Shown: positions 35,012 through 43,373 of the stretch, in pieces
Numbering within the stretch: position 1 is the first letter of the stretch
How the letters are laid out: the number at the start of each line of letters is the position of its first letter
Assembly (NCBI RefSeq): GCF_025950095.1
Contig: NZ_JAPDDR010000015.1
Location: 55,457-119,456 of the forward strand
Reading direction: 5' to 3'
Source of the DNA: Luteolibacter rhizosphaerae
Lineage (GTDB): Bacteria > Verrucomicrobiota > Verrucomicrobiia > Verrucomicrobiales > Akkermansiaceae
Length of the DNA stretch: 64,000 nt
Translations under genes and position numbers: made by a program
The notes under the pieces: generated by a model
Seen by the model: only the letters and a program-made list of their open reading frames with translations
Database searches by the model: none
What the model was told of the DNA's origin: nothing

Positions 35012-36061
35012 TCAGGAGTTCAGCTCGATCCGCTTGCCGCCGTTCTGGGCGCTTTCGTAGATGGCGCGGATCAGTTCCACCGGCTTGCGTGCTTCGGTCG
35101 CGGAGACGGTGGGCTCGCGGCCTTCCTTGATGGCGTTCACCACTTCCTCGAAGTTCCGCTGGTGCTGGTAGAAGTTGATCGCCTTCGGGTCGTTCGCACC
35201 AAGGCCGGCGGATTGGCCCTTCATCAGGGTCGAGCGGATCTCCGCGTCCTCCGGCTTCTCATGCATGAAGTCCCAGAGTTCGAAGGCTTCGTCGGCGAGG
35301 AAGACGGAACCTTCCGTGCCACAGAGTTGGACCCGGGCCGGGTGGCCGTCCTTCGACCAGGTGCAAGTCGAGCCTTCAATCACTCCGCGGGCACCGTTCT
35401 GGAACTCCACGATGGCGACCGCGATGTCTTCCACCTCGATGTCGGTGTGGGCGAGGCAAGCGGTATTCGCCTGCACGGCCTTCACCGGACCGGCCAGATA
35501 GATCAGGGCATCGATCGTGTGGATCGATTGGTTCATCAGCGCGCCACCGCCATCGAGTGCCCAGGTGCCGCGCCACGCGGCGGAGTCGTAGTAGGCTTGG
35601 TCGCGATACCACTTCACGTAGCAGGAGGCGGAGGTCAGTTTGCCGAAGCGGCCTTCGTCGGAGGCCTTCTTGAAGGCGTCCATGCCGGGGTGGAAGCGGC
35701 GGTTCAGCACGGCGGCAATGGTCTTGCCGTTGGCCTTGGCGGCGTTGATCAGTTGGTCCACGCGCTCGACGGTGACCTCCAGCGGCTTCTCGCAGATCAC
35801 GTGCTTGCCCGCGTTCAACGCGGCGAGGGAAGGATCGAGGTGCGCGCCCGAGGGCGTGCCCACCGTGACGATCTCCAACTCGGGATCGGCGAGGAAGGCA
35901 GCCATGTCCGAGTAGGGCTTCGCGCCGTATTCGGTGGCGAGTTTCTCGGCGGCCTCGGCACGCAGATCGAAGACCGAATGCAGCTCGCCGCCGCTCATCG
36001 CGGTGATCGCCTTGGCGTGGAAATGGCCGATCATACCGGCACCGATGATTCCGAATTTCAT
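35012..36061 (-). CDS. Gfo/Idh/MocA family oxidoreductase
   Basis: A 349-residue NAD(P)-dependent sugar or inositol dehydrogenase. The Rossmann motif GIIGAGMIGHFHAKAI is at residues 4-19, followed by VGTPSGAHLDPSLAALNAGKHVICEKPLE with the catalytic EKP lysine. The C-terminal beta-sheet domain contains GGGALMNQSIHTIDALIYL, including the conserved His-Asp pair. No Tat signal is visible, so it is cytoplasmic. The start at 36061 directly precedes the Rossmann strand. It is divergent from an MFS transporter gene, and the 181-nt region between them has a 7-bp inverted repeat (36111-36117 and 36161-36167). Confidence 0.88.
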   Translation of the reverse strand: MKFGIIGAGMIGHFHAKAITAMSGGELHSVFDLRAEAAEKLATEYGAKPYSDMAAFLADPELEIVTVGTPSGAHLDPSLAALNAGKHVICEKPLEVTVERVDQLINAAKANGKTIAAVLNRRFHPGMDAFKKASDEGRFGKLTSASCYVKWYRDQAYYDSAAWRGTWALDGGGALMNQSIHTIDALIYLAGPVKAVQANTACLAHTDIEVEDIAVAIVEFQNGARGVIEGSTCTWSKDGHPARVQLCGTEGSVFLADEAFELWDFMHEKPEDAEIRSTLMKGQSAGLGANDPKAINFYQHQRNFEEVVNAIKEGREPTVSATEARKPVELIRAIYESAQNGGKRIELNS

Positions 36062-36110
36062 GGGTTCGAGTGAAAGATTCTGGGGTTTTTCGGAGTGCTT
36101 AGGGCTGTAT

Positions 36111-36167
36111 GACAAGATGCCCGGGAAGCTCGCTGCCGAAAGAAAAGCGGCCTGAGGACGTCTTGTC
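36111..36167. promoter_or_regulatory. Inverted repeat in the divergent Gfo/MFS spacer
   Basis: GACAAGA at 36111-36117 and TCTTGTC at 36161-36167 form perfect 7-bp arms 43 nt apart between two divergent carbohydrate genes. They may be paired operator half-sites; chance is not excluded. Confidence 0.25.
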
Positions 36168-36242
36168 GAGAAAGAGCTGCTTTCAGGCTTGCCGGATCGT
36201 CCCCCGCACTCTGGAGTCAGCGAAACTCAAGGAACCCGACCC

Positions 36243-37619
36243 ATGCCTGACTTGTCCGACAACTCGAAGCATCGTCCCTGGTGGACCCAGCTCAATGGCT
36301 ACCACTGGTTCGTCATGATCGTCGCCTCGCTGGCGTGGTTCTTCGACTGTCTGGACCAGCGTTTGTTCTCCTTGGCGCGGAATCCCGCCCTCAAGTCGCT
36401 GATGCCGGAGGGCACGCCTCCCGGGGATATCCAAGCGATGGGTAAGGAAGTGACCGCGCTCTTTCTGGTGGGCTGGGGGATCGGCGGCATGATCTTCGGC
36501 GCGCTGGGCGACCGCTATGGCCGCTCGAAGATGCTGACCGCCACGGTGCTCCTTTATTCGATCTTCACCGGCCTGAGCTTCTTTAGCGTGGCTTATTGGG
36601 ATTTCGCCATCTACCGCTTCCTCACGGGCGTGGGTGTCGGTGGTGTGTTCGGTCTCGCGGTGGCCCTGATCGCGGAGACGGTGCCGGACCGCGCGCGAGC
36701 CGGTGCGCTCGGTACCCTGCAGGTGCTTTCGACGATCGGGAACATCTCCGCGGCTTTCATCAAGATGGGGATCGACTCGCTGGAGGCGGGCGGGACCATC
36801 ACTCCGGGGAATGGCTGGCGCTGGCTGTTCCTGGTCGGTGCGCTTCCGGCCTTCCTGGTGTTCTTTATCCGCGGCTATCTCAAGGAGCCGGAGCCATGGC
36901 TCAAGATGAAGCGGGAGGGACGTCTGCCGACGGGCGGGATATTCGCGCCCTATGCCGCGCTGCTGAGTGACAAACGCTGGCGTCACAATCTCATCGTCGG
37001 TGCGATCATTGCCTCGACCGGCGTGGTTGGCCTCTGGGCGATCGGTGAGTACGCGGTGGACCTGCAGCGCATCGTCTTCCGCAAGCATTTCGAAGCCCTC
37101 GGGACTCCCGCCGGAGAGATCGACAAGCTGATGAATGCCGCGGTGAGCAAGGCCTACCTGCTGAGCATGGTCGGTGCCGCGCTCGGCATGTCGCTCTTCA
37201 CGTGGATCTGCGGGAAGATGGGGCGCCGTCCGGCCTTCGTGATCGGGTTCAGCTCGGCGGCGGTCATCACCGCGCTGGTATATTGGAAGATGAACTCGCC
37301 GATGGATGCCTACTGGATGACCCCGCTGATGAGCGGTGCCCAGCTCGGGATTCTGGCCGGCTTCGCCATCTATCTGCCTGAGCTCTTCCCGAGCCGTCTG
37401 CGCAGCACCGGCACATCCTTCTGCTACAATCTCGGACGCTTCGCCGCGGCCGGAGGCAGCTTCTTCTCGGCGGCGCTGGCCCAATCCGCGTATGGTAATT
37501 TCGGTTCGCCGATGATGGAGCGTTACTCGGCCATGACCATGTGTGCGATCTACATCGTGGGCATCGTCGCGGTCATCTGGGCCCCCGAGACGAAGGATAA
37601 GCCGCTGCCGGAAGATTGA
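36243..37619 (+). CDS. MFS transporter (sugar/acid transporter type)
   Basis: A 458-residue inner-membrane transporter with twelve predicted helices in two halves. The loop 2-3 motif GALGDRYGRSKML is the classical major-facilitator signature. RFLTGVGVGGVFGLAVALIAE is helix 4, and the second half has LPELFPSRLRSTGTSFCYNLGR, which is typical of the sialate/aromatic acid:H+ symporter and related sugar transporter groups. AAGGAA about 9 nt upstream serves as ribosome-binding site. It is flanked on both sides by TIM-barrel isomerases and a Gfo/Idh/MocA gene, so carbohydrate or sugar-acid uptake is likely. A strong terminator follows at 37635. Confidence 0.88.
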   Translation: MPDLSDNSKHRPWWTQLNGYHWFVMIVASLAWFFDCLDQRLFSLARNPALKSLMPEGTPPGDIQAMGKEVTALFLVGWGIGGMIFGALGDRYGRSKMLTATVLLYSIFTGLSFFSVAYWDFAIYRFLTGVGVGGVFGLAVALIAETVPDRARAGALGTLQVLSTIGNISAAFIKMGIDSLEAGGTITPGNGWRWLFLVGALPAFLVFFIRGYLKEPEPWLKMKREGRLPTGGIFAPYAALLSDKRWRHNLIVGAIIASTGVVGLWAIGEYAVDLQRIVFRKHFEALGTPAGEIDKLMNAAVSKAYLLSMVGAALGMSLFTWICGKMGRRPAFVIGFSSAAVITALVYWKMNSPMDAYWMTPLMSGAQLGILAGFAIYLPELFPSRLRSTGTSFCYNLGRFAAAGGSFFSAALAQSAYGNFGSPMMERYSAMTMCAIYIVGIVAVIWAPETKDKPLPED

Positions 37620-37634
37620 TCCGGGAGAGTTTCC

Positions 37635-37664
37635 AAAAGGGGCGCACCACGCGCCCCTTTTTTA
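37635..37664. terminator. Bidirectional terminator between convergent genes
   Basis: Stem AAAAGGGGCGC / GCGCCCCTTTT with loop ACCAC and a T tail. It has T-runs on both strands and lies between the convergent MFS and isomerase genes, just touching the latter's stop. Confidence 0.85.
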
Positions 37665-38477
37665 TTGGCCGAAGAAACGGCGGAGATTCGCCAGGCTTTC
37701 CGTAGCGATGGCTTCCGGGGTGGGGGAGTAGTCGAAGACCTCGACCGATACCCAGCCATCGTAAGCGGTTTCCCGCAGCGCTTCGACGATCGGTGCGTAG
37801 TCCACTTCGCCCATGCCCGGGCCGCGCAGGTTCGGGTCGTTTGCGTGGAAGTGGACGGTCCAGTCCTTGCTCTCGCGGACCACTTGGCCGATCGGCTTGT
37901 CCTCGTAGCTCATCGCCTTCACGTCCAGGTGAAGCTTGCAGGCCGGATGGTCCACGGCTTGGCAAAGCCGGATGGTTTCAGCGGCGGAGGTGAGGAAGTT
38001 CGTCTCCACATGCCCGAGCGGTTCCATGGCGATGGTGACGCCGAGAGGTCCGCAATGTTCCGCTGCCGCGCGCAGCACTTCGGTGGCACGGGCGAAGGCG
38101 TCTTCGTAGCTCCAGCCTGCTTCGAGAGATCGTTGTAGCGGGCTGCCCCAGACCATGATGTTGCCCCCCATGGCGCGGCAGAGCTCGGCGAGATGTTTCG
38201 CGCGTTCGGTGGTCGCTTGACGCACCGCATCGTCTGGCGTGGTGAGGTGGAAGCCGGTGGTCTTCGCCAGCAGCCAATGCAGGCCCAGCACTTCCATGCC
38301 GGTTTCGCGCACCTGTCGTCCGAGCTCCTCCGCATCTGCCGCAGTCACGCTCCGGATGTCATCCGCCAAGGTGAAGGGGGCGACCTCCAGACCGGTGTAG
38401 CCGATCCGGGCCGCGATCTCCGCGGCCTCGCGCAGGGGTATGGAACCGAAGGTTTCGTTGCAGATGGCATAGCGCAT
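37662..38477 (-). CDS. Sugar phosphate isomerase/epimerase (TIM barrel)
   Basis: A 271-residue member of the xylose-isomerase-like TIM-barrel superfamily. It begins [15 protein letters not shown] and contains [30 protein letters not shown] (Glu), [13 protein letters not shown] (Asp), VHFHANDPN (His) and [11 protein letters not shown] (Glu). The metal-site set is therefore complete. It is probably cytoplasmic and acts on a ketose or keto-acid sugar. The start at 38477 is chosen over 38489 because MRYAIC is the natural first strand. It is convergent with the MFS transporter and divergent from the DapA-family gene, with which it shares a 125-nt regulatory spacer. Substrate unknown. Confidence 0.83.
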   Translation of the reverse strand: MRYAICNETFGSIPLREAAEIAARIGYTGLEVAPFTLADDIRSVTAADAEELGRQVRETGMEVLGLHWLLAKTTGFHLTTPDDAVRQATTERAKHLAELCRAMGGNIMVWGSPLQRSLEAGWSYEDAFARATEVLRAAAEHCGPLGVTIAMEPLGHVETNFLTSAAETIRLCQAVDHPACKLHLDVKAMSYEDKPIGQVVRESKDWTVHFHANDPNLRGPGMGEVDYAPIVEALRETAYDGWVSVEVFDYSPTPEAIATESLANLRRFFGQ

Positions 38478-38578
38478 TGGCCCAAACAACAGAAGTCCCG
38501 CGGGGTGCGCAATGCCCCGTGTGAGTAAGGCGCTGCCGCAAAGTTCCGGAATGTCATCGGAATTCCTTGCCTGCTAAA

Positions 38579-38592
38579 ATTTGCATGCAAAT
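38579..38592. promoter_or_regulatory. Perfect 14-bp palindrome ATTTGCATGCAAAT, likely LacI-family operator
   Basis: The palindrome ends 10 nt before the ATG at 38603. Size, symmetry and AT-rich arms with a central GCATGC fit a LacI/GalR-type operator. A LacI-family regulator is the second gene downstream (39604), making auto- and operon regulation plausible. Confidence 0.55.
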
Positions 38593-38602
38593 ATTGGCGA
38601 GC

Positions 38603-39550
38603 ATGTCGCTCGAAACCCGCCACGCCGCCAAGCGCCTCCGTCGCAAGATCACCGGTTACGCCGCCTGTCTCCTGCCATTCGAGGCGGACGGGTCCATTGC
38701 TCGCGGTGCCTTCGAGGCGGCCGTGGCTCGCACCACGGATGCCGGTCTCGGCTGCGCGGTGAACATGGATACCGGCTATGCGAACTACCTGACGTCTGCG
38801 GAGCGGACCGAGATTCTCGGTCTTACCAAGGGGGTGATCCAAGGCCGCCGCGACTTCGTGGCGGGCGTATTCGTCGAGGGTTTGGAAGGGGAACTGGTGG
38901 ATCTCTACCGCCGTCAGATGGACGAGATCGTTTCTTACGGCGGCACGCCGATCCTGTTCCAGACGACCCGCTTCCACTCCTGGTCCCCCGCCCAGATCGT
39001 CGATCTCTACGCGAAGATTTGCGAGGGGCACGAGTCGGTGTTCGGCTTCGAACTCGGCCAGATGTTCGCGCCGAACGGCCTGATCTACGATGAAGAAACG
39101 ATCAGCGGCCTGATGACCATTCCGGCCCTGAAGGGGATCAAGCACTCCTCGCTCGATCGCGGCAAGGAGCTGCGCCGCCTGGAGATCCGGGACAAGGTGC
39201 GGCCGGAGTTCATGATCTTCACCGGCAACGATCTCGGCATCGACATGACCGAATATGGCTCCGACTACCTGCTCGGTCTTGCCGCCTTCTGCCCGGAGAA
39301 GTTCGCCCTGCGGGACCAATACTGGCTGGAGGGGGACGAGCGTTACGCCGAGCTGAACGATGCACTCCAGTATCTGGGGAATGTCGGTTTCCGCGCTCCC
39401 GTGCCCGCCTACAAGCATAGCTGCGCAGTTTTCCAGCACCTCATCGGGCGGATCCCCAGCTCCGAGCCGCACAAGCTCTGCCCCCGCCGCCCCGATTGGG
39501 AGGCTGGCATCATGCAGGACTGCGCCAAGCGCCTGGGTTACGAACTCTGA
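38603..39550 (+). CDS. Dihydrodipicolinate synthase (DapA) family lyase/aldolase
   Basis: A 315-residue class I aldolase-like protein. It lacks the canonical GG(T/S)TGE signature and instead has MDTGYANYLTSAER at the matching place. The expected Schiff-base lysine is in ALKGIKHSSLDRG, and TGNDLGIDM follows. This divergence argues against true DapA and for a sugar-acid lyase or dehydratase subgroup. The start at 38603 (MSLETRHAAKRL) is used because upstream codons overlap the palindrome at 38579-38592. It is followed by a LacI regulator, a TIM-barrel isomerase and a Gfo/Idh/MocA dehydrogenase, which together look like a catabolic operon. Confidence 0.8.
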   Translation: MSLETRHAAKRLRRKITGYAACLLPFEADGSIARGAFEAAVARTTDAGLGCAVNMDTGYANYLTSAERTEILGLTKGVIQGRRDFVAGVFVEGLEGELVDLYRRQMDEIVSYGGTPILFQTTRFHSWSPAQIVDLYAKICEGHESVFGFELGQMFAPNGLIYDEETISGLMTIPALKGIKHSSLDRGKELRRLEIRDKVRPEFMIFTGNDLGIDMTEYGSDYLLGLAAFCPEKFALRDQYWLEGDERYAELNDALQYLGNVGFRAPVPAYKHSCAVFQHLIGRIPSSEPHKLCPRRPDWEAGIMQDCAKRLGYEL

Positions 39551-39603
39551 CTCGCTTCTTGCTGTTCCCGGCACTTGGAACCTCTAACGTGGAGCTTCCG
39601 CCT

Positions 39604-40590
39604 ATGCCTACTATCGACGATATCGCCCGCGAACTCGGCATCTCTTCCGCCACCGTCTCCCGCGCCTTGAACGGCTCGCGGCTCGTCGGTCCGGAGCTCC
39701 GTCGCGAGATCGCTGCCACGGCGCAGAAGCTCGGCTACGAGAAGCGTAGTATCCGCCGCCATCGCGGTCGAGCGATCCTGAACGTGAAGCTCGTGCTGCC
39801 ACGCCATGCCGAGCCGGAGCGCGCGCTCTTCTACGACTTCGCCGCCTTGATCGAGGGCCTCCGCAGCGGCTTCACCCAGTCCGGGCTGAACCTCCTCTGC
39901 GAGGTCAACTCCCCGACCTTCGAGCCCTTCCCGCACAAGAAGGGCGGAGACATCGATGCCTTTGTCTTCGCTTTCCAGCGGCCCACTCAGCAGACGCTGA
40001 AAAGCCTGCGCGAGCACGAGACGCCATTCGTCGTGCTCAACCGCTCGGTAGCGGGCCTGCCCTGCGTCACCGCGGATCATGCCGCGGGCATGCAGGACCT
40101 GCTCGATCACCTGCGGGCCTCGATCCCGGAGATCAAGCCGCGCTTCCTCACCCTCGCCGGTCTCGGCCAAGTCCAAGAGGAGCGTCTCGATGGCTTCGAG
40201 CAGGCTTGCCAACGCCGCGGCATTCCCTTCGACCGGGCCAGGAACACGATCGAGTTCGCCGACATCGCCTCGATCCAGACGGCGCGCGTGGCTGCTGCCG
40301 CCAAGGGAGCGAACGTGCTTGTATGCGTGAATGACATCGTCGGCACCGTTGTCCTCAGCGAACTCGACCGCCTCGGCATCCCCGTGCCGGGCAAGATCGC
40401 CGTCACCGGGTTCGACGATTCGCCCGTCCGCCGCTTGTCCCGCCCCTTGCTCACCACCGTCAGCCTGCCGGTCGAGGAACTGGCGCGCTATGCCGCCACC
40501 CGCCTGCAGGCGGAAATCATCGAGAACAGCGCACCCGCTGCCCTGCTGCGCGTGGCCGGTCGCCTGATTCCAGGAGAGTCTACCCCATGA
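39604..40590 (+). CDS. LacI-family transcriptional regulator
   Basis: A 328-residue repressor or activator. The N-terminal helix-turn-helix and hinge are clear: MPTIDDIARELGISSATVSR, then ALNGSRLVGPELR. Residues about 60-328 form the periplasmic-binding-like effector domain, ending with the typical VTGFDDSPVRRLSRPLLTTV block. The start at 39604 puts the recognition helix in the right place; an upstream start at 39496 overlaps the previous gene. It is embedded in the operon it likely controls, and its stop overlaps the isomerase start (ATGA). Candidate operator: 38579-38592. Effector unknown. Confidence 0.93.
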   Translation: MPTIDDIARELGISSATVSRALNGSRLVGPELRREIAATAQKLGYEKRSIRRHRGRAILNVKLVLPRHAEPERALFYDFAALIEGLRSGFTQSGLNLLCEVNSPTFEPFPHKKGGDIDAFVFAFQRPTQQTLKSLREHETPFVVLNRSVAGLPCVTADHAAGMQDLLDHLRASIPEIKPRFLTLAGLGQVQEERLDGFEQACQRRGIPFDRARNTIEFADIASIQTARVAAAAKGANVLVCVNDIVGTVVLSELDRLGIPVPGKIAVTGFDDSPVRRLSRPLLTTVSLPVEELARYAATRLQAEIIENSAPAALLRVAGRLIPGESTP

Positions 40591-41399
40591 GTCCCGATCG
40601 CCTCGCCATCCACACGTTTACCAACAAGCCGTGGTCGATCGGCGAGTGCATCGAGAACTATTCCCGCCGCGGTATCGGCGGCATCTCCGTCTGGCGCGAG
40701 ACCGTCGCCGGTGAGGATCTCAAGTCGGTTCGCCGCCACCTCGATGACAGCGGCCTGCAGAAGGTCAGCCTGGTCCGCGGCGGCTTCTTCACCGCGATCG
40801 ACCAGGCCGCCCGCGCCACTGCCATCGAGTCGAACCGCGCGGCCCTCCGCGAGGCTGAAGCTCTCGGCCTGCCGATGATCGTGCTCGTTTGCGGCGCCAC
40901 CATCGGCCAGACACCGGAAGAGAATCTCGACCAAATCCGGGATGGAATCGCCGCCCTCCTGCCGCAGGCGGAGAGCGCAGGCATCCGTCTTGCGATCGAG
41001 CCGCTTCATCCGGTCTACGCCGGCGATCGTTCAGCCGTTGCCTCCTTGCGGGATGCCAATGATCTCGCCGAGTCCTTGAATCATCCGCTGGTCGGGGTCG
41101 CCCTCGATGTCTTCCACGTCTGGTGGGAAACCGGCCTGGAGGCCCAGATCCAGCGCTGCGCCGCTGCCGACCGCCTCTTCGCCTTCCACGTCTGCGAATT
41201 CAAACCGGACTTCGATCATGTCCTGCTAGACCGCGGGCTGCCCGGTGAAGGCGTGAACGCCTCCGCTCGCATTGCCAAGATGGTCCAGGCGGCTGGCTTC
41301 TCCGGTCTGACGGAGGTCGAGATCTTCTCCCGCAAGTACTGGTCCGAGAACCAACACGACTTCTTGGAAAAGATCATCAAGAGCTGCGAGCCGATCTAA
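40587..41399 (+). CDS. Sugar phosphate isomerase/epimerase (TIM barrel)
   Basis: A 270-residue xylose-isomerase-like TIM-barrel protein. It starts LAIHTFTNKPWSIGECI and has IGGISVWRE, IRLAIEPLHPVY (Glu), VGVALDVFHVWWE (Asp), FAFHVCEFKPDF (His) and GLTEVEIFSRKYW (Glu), so the metal ligands are present. Translationally coupled to the LacI regulator by ATGA. It is followed by a Gfo/Idh/MocA dehydrogenase after a 48-nt pyrimidine-rich spacer. Cytoplasmic; likely isomerises an intermediate of the operon's sugar pathway. Confidence 0.85.
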   Translation: MSPDRLAIHTFTNKPWSIGECIENYSRRGIGGISVWRETVAGEDLKSVRRHLDDSGLQKVSLVRGGFFTAIDQAARATAIESNRAALREAEALGLPMIVLVCGATIGQTPEENLDQIRDGIAALLPQAESAGIRLAIEPLHPVYAGDRSAVASLRDANDLAESLNHPLVGVALDVFHVWWETGLEAQIQRCAAADRLFAFHVCEFKPDFDHVLLDRGLPGEGVNASARIAKMVQAAGFSGLTEVEIFSRKYWSENQHDFLEKIIKSCEPI

Positions 41400-41447
41400 G
41401 CCTCCAGTCTTCCGTCTGTCGTCTTCCCGTCTTCTGTCTTCAAATCC

Positions 41448-42596
41448 ATGAACACCCGCAAACTCGGCATCATTCTCAACGGCGTCACCGGACGCATGGG
41501 CACGAACCAACACCTTGTCCGCTCGATCCTTGCGATCCGCGAGCAGGGTGGGGTGGTCTGCGGCGATACGCGCGTGATCCCGGATCCCATCCTCACCGGT
41601 CGCAACGAGGATAAGATCCGCAGTCTGGCCGCGAAGTATGGCGTGGAGCGCTTCACCACCGATCTGGATGCCGCCTTGGCCGATCCCTACAACGAGATCT
41701 TCTTCGATGCCTCCGGCACGCCGTATCGCATCGGTTTCCTCGAGAAGGCGATCGCCGCGGGCAAGCACGTTTATTGTGAGAAGCCCATCGCCGTGTCCTT
41801 CGGCGAAGCCCTCCGCATCGCCGAGGTGGCGGAGAAGGCCGGGGTGAAGAACGGTGCGGTGCAGGACAAGCTTTGGCTCCCGGGCCTGCGGAAATACCAG
41901 CTTCTCAAGGAGCAGGGCTTCTTCGGCAAGATCCTCAGCGTCCGCGGGGAGTTCGGTTACTGGGTCTTCACCGGAGAATACGAGGGTCAGCCAATCCAGC
42001 GCCCGAGCTGGAACTACCGCGAGGAAGATGGCGGCGGCATGATCGTGGACATGCACTGCCACTGGCGCTACGTGATCGACAACCTCTTCGGCAACGTCAC
42101 CCGCGTCTTCTGCAAGGCCGCCACCCACATCGAGGAGCGTCGCGACGAGAGCGGCCAGCCCTTCAAGTGCACCGCGGACGACTCCGCCTACGCCATCTTC
42201 GAGACCGATACCGGCATCACCTGCCAATTCAATTCATCCTGGAATGTCCGCGTCCGGCGCGATGACCTGCTGACCATGCAGGTGGATGGCACCGAAGGCT
42301 CCGCCATCGTCGGACTGCGCAAGTGCTGGGCCCAGCACCAGAGCGTCACCCCGCGCCCGGTCTGGAATCCGGACATCGACAGCCCCATCAACTACTACGA
42401 CCGCTGGACCGAGGTGCCGGACCAACTGGCCTTCGACAATGCCTTCAAGATCCAGTGGGAGCTTTTCCTCAAGCACGTCGTGAATGACGAGCCCTTCCGT
42501 TGGACCCTGCGCGAGGGCGCGAAGGGCGTCCAACTTGCCGAACTGAGCTGGGAAAGCCACCGCAAGGGCTGCTGGATCGACGTTCCGGTGCTCTGA
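41448..42596 (+). CDS. Gfo/Idh/MocA family oxidoreductase
   Basis: A 382-residue dinucleotide-dependent dehydrogenase. Its Rossmann turn is atypical: LNGVTGRMGTNQH at about 9-21, more like the GxTGRMG of DapB than the usual GxGxxG. The catalytic EKP is present in KHVYCEKPIAV. C-terminal half: GGGMIVDMHCHWRYVIDNLFG with the His pair expected for this family. No signal peptide. It closes the LacI-type operon starting at 38603. The pyrimidine-rich spacer (41400-41447) before it is noncoding. A terminator-like hairpin follows at 42609. Confidence 0.85.
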   Translation: MNTRKLGIILNGVTGRMGTNQHLVRSILAIREQGGVVCGDTRVIPDPILTGRNEDKIRSLAAKYGVERFTTDLDAALADPYNEIFFDASGTPYRIGFLEKAIAAGKHVYCEKPIAVSFGEALRIAEVAEKAGVKNGAVQDKLWLPGLRKYQLLKEQGFFGKILSVRGEFGYWVFTGEYEGQPIQRPSWNYREEDGGGMIVDMHCHWRYVIDNLFGNVTRVFCKAATHIEERRDESGQPFKCTADDSAYAIFETDTGITCQFNSSWNVRVRRDDLLTMQVDGTEGSAIVGLRKCWAQHQSVTPRPVWNPDIDSPINYYDRWTEVPDQLAFDNAFKIQWELFLKHVVNDEPFRWTLREGAKGVQLAELSWESHRKGCWIDVPVL

Positions 42597-42608
42597 GCGG
42601 GTAGGGTG

Positions 42609-42640
42609 GGGCGGCGGCAATCTGGCTGCCGCCCGTCTTG
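42609..42640 (+). terminator. Hairpin terminator after the Gfo/Idh/MocA gene
   Basis: GGGCGGCGGC / GCTGCCGCCC (one G-U pair) around a 6-nt loop, followed by the weak tail GTCTTG. It lies 12 nt after the stop codon. Confidence 0.55.
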
Positions 42641-42688
42641 TCCCACTCCAGCCTTTCCCCGGGCCGTTTCTTGCTCCAAGATGCGGCC

Positions 42689-43240
42689 ATGAACCTGAAA
42701 GCGCTGTTTGCTCTGCTGGCCTTGGCCTCTCCGCTGCCGCTCGCCGCCACCACCATTTCCGTGGTGCCGGTTTACGAGCCGCTCAGCATGCACGGAACGG
42801 ATGTGGATGACGGCATCACCGACACTGGCGAAGCCCTCCAAGCCACCGTGGCGGCCCGACCGATGGCCCTGACCGGCGCTTTCCCGGAGGTTCTCCTGGA
42901 GTCGATCCGCTCGCCTCACAAGTTCCCGTCTAACAACCCGAACTACACGGTGGAGGAGGTGAATCTCCTCGTTCTCTGCAACATCGGGATCGGGGCCGAG
43001 GTCACGGAGGAGGGCCTGAAGGTTCGCCTCAATATCGCTAACCTGACCGTCCCGGAGGACGTGGACCTCACCGCGCGGCAGGTCCTCAAGCTCGCCTTGG
43101 TCGCGATCCGCAAAACCCTGGAGGAATACCAGAAACCGCAGACCGAGCCGCTGAAGGTGGCCATCCTCATCGAAGGCGTGAACGACGGCACCGCCTCCCT
43201 GAAGGAGCTGGAGACGAACTACGTGCTCGGCCAGCAGTAA
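42689..43240 (+). CDS. Exported protein of unknown function
   Basis: A 183-residue protein with a clear signal peptide ([20 protein letters not shown]). The mature part has no cysteine-rich, catalytic or membrane motif I recognise. A segment rich in Leu/Val ([21 protein letters not shown]) followed by a helical region ([19 protein letters not shown]) suggests a compact alpha/beta domain. Composition and codon pattern match the neighbours. It stands upstream of pyrH but is separated by a repeat-bearing 133-nt spacer. Confidence 0.7.
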   Translation: MNLKALFALLALASPLPLAATTISVVPVYEPLSMHGTDVDDGITDTGEALQATVAARPMALTGAFPEVLLESIRSPHKFPSNNPNYTVEEVNLLVLCNIGIGAEVTEEGLKVRLNIANLTVPEDVDLTARQVLKLALVAIRKTLEEYQKPQTEPLKVAILIEGVNDGTASLKELETNYVLGQQ

Positions 43241-43242
43241 AG

Positions 43243-43272
43243 ATTCCCGGGCCGTTTTCGGGCGCCGGGAAT
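43243..43272 (+). terminator. Hairpin after the 42689 gene
   Basis: ATTCCCGG and CCGGGAAT form a perfect 8-bp stem with a 14-nt loop, 3 nt after the stop. No T-tract follows. Confidence 0.35.
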
Positions 43273-43302
43273 CCGCATTTCGCAATCCGAAATCCGCAAT
43301 CC
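43270..43302. repeat. Degenerate AATCCGCA/TTTCGCAATCCG spacer repeat
   Basis: Contains AATCCGCA and AATCCGAAATCCGCAATCC in succession. This AATCCG-rich pattern resembles a dispersed spacer element in related genomes; here it lies between an exported protein gene and pyrH. Confidence 0.4.
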
Positions 43303-43373
43303 CTGCAAGTGACCCCTTTTCCCTTTTCAAACCCCGTGGCTGCTTGTTTGGATCGCGCAACGCCACGCATCGA

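Noticed and set aside
33968..36073. 701-codon plus-strand open frame
   Set aside because: Covers two well-supported minus-strand genes (TIM-barrel isomerase and Gfo/Idh/MocA); composition is that of a shadow in GC-rich DNA.
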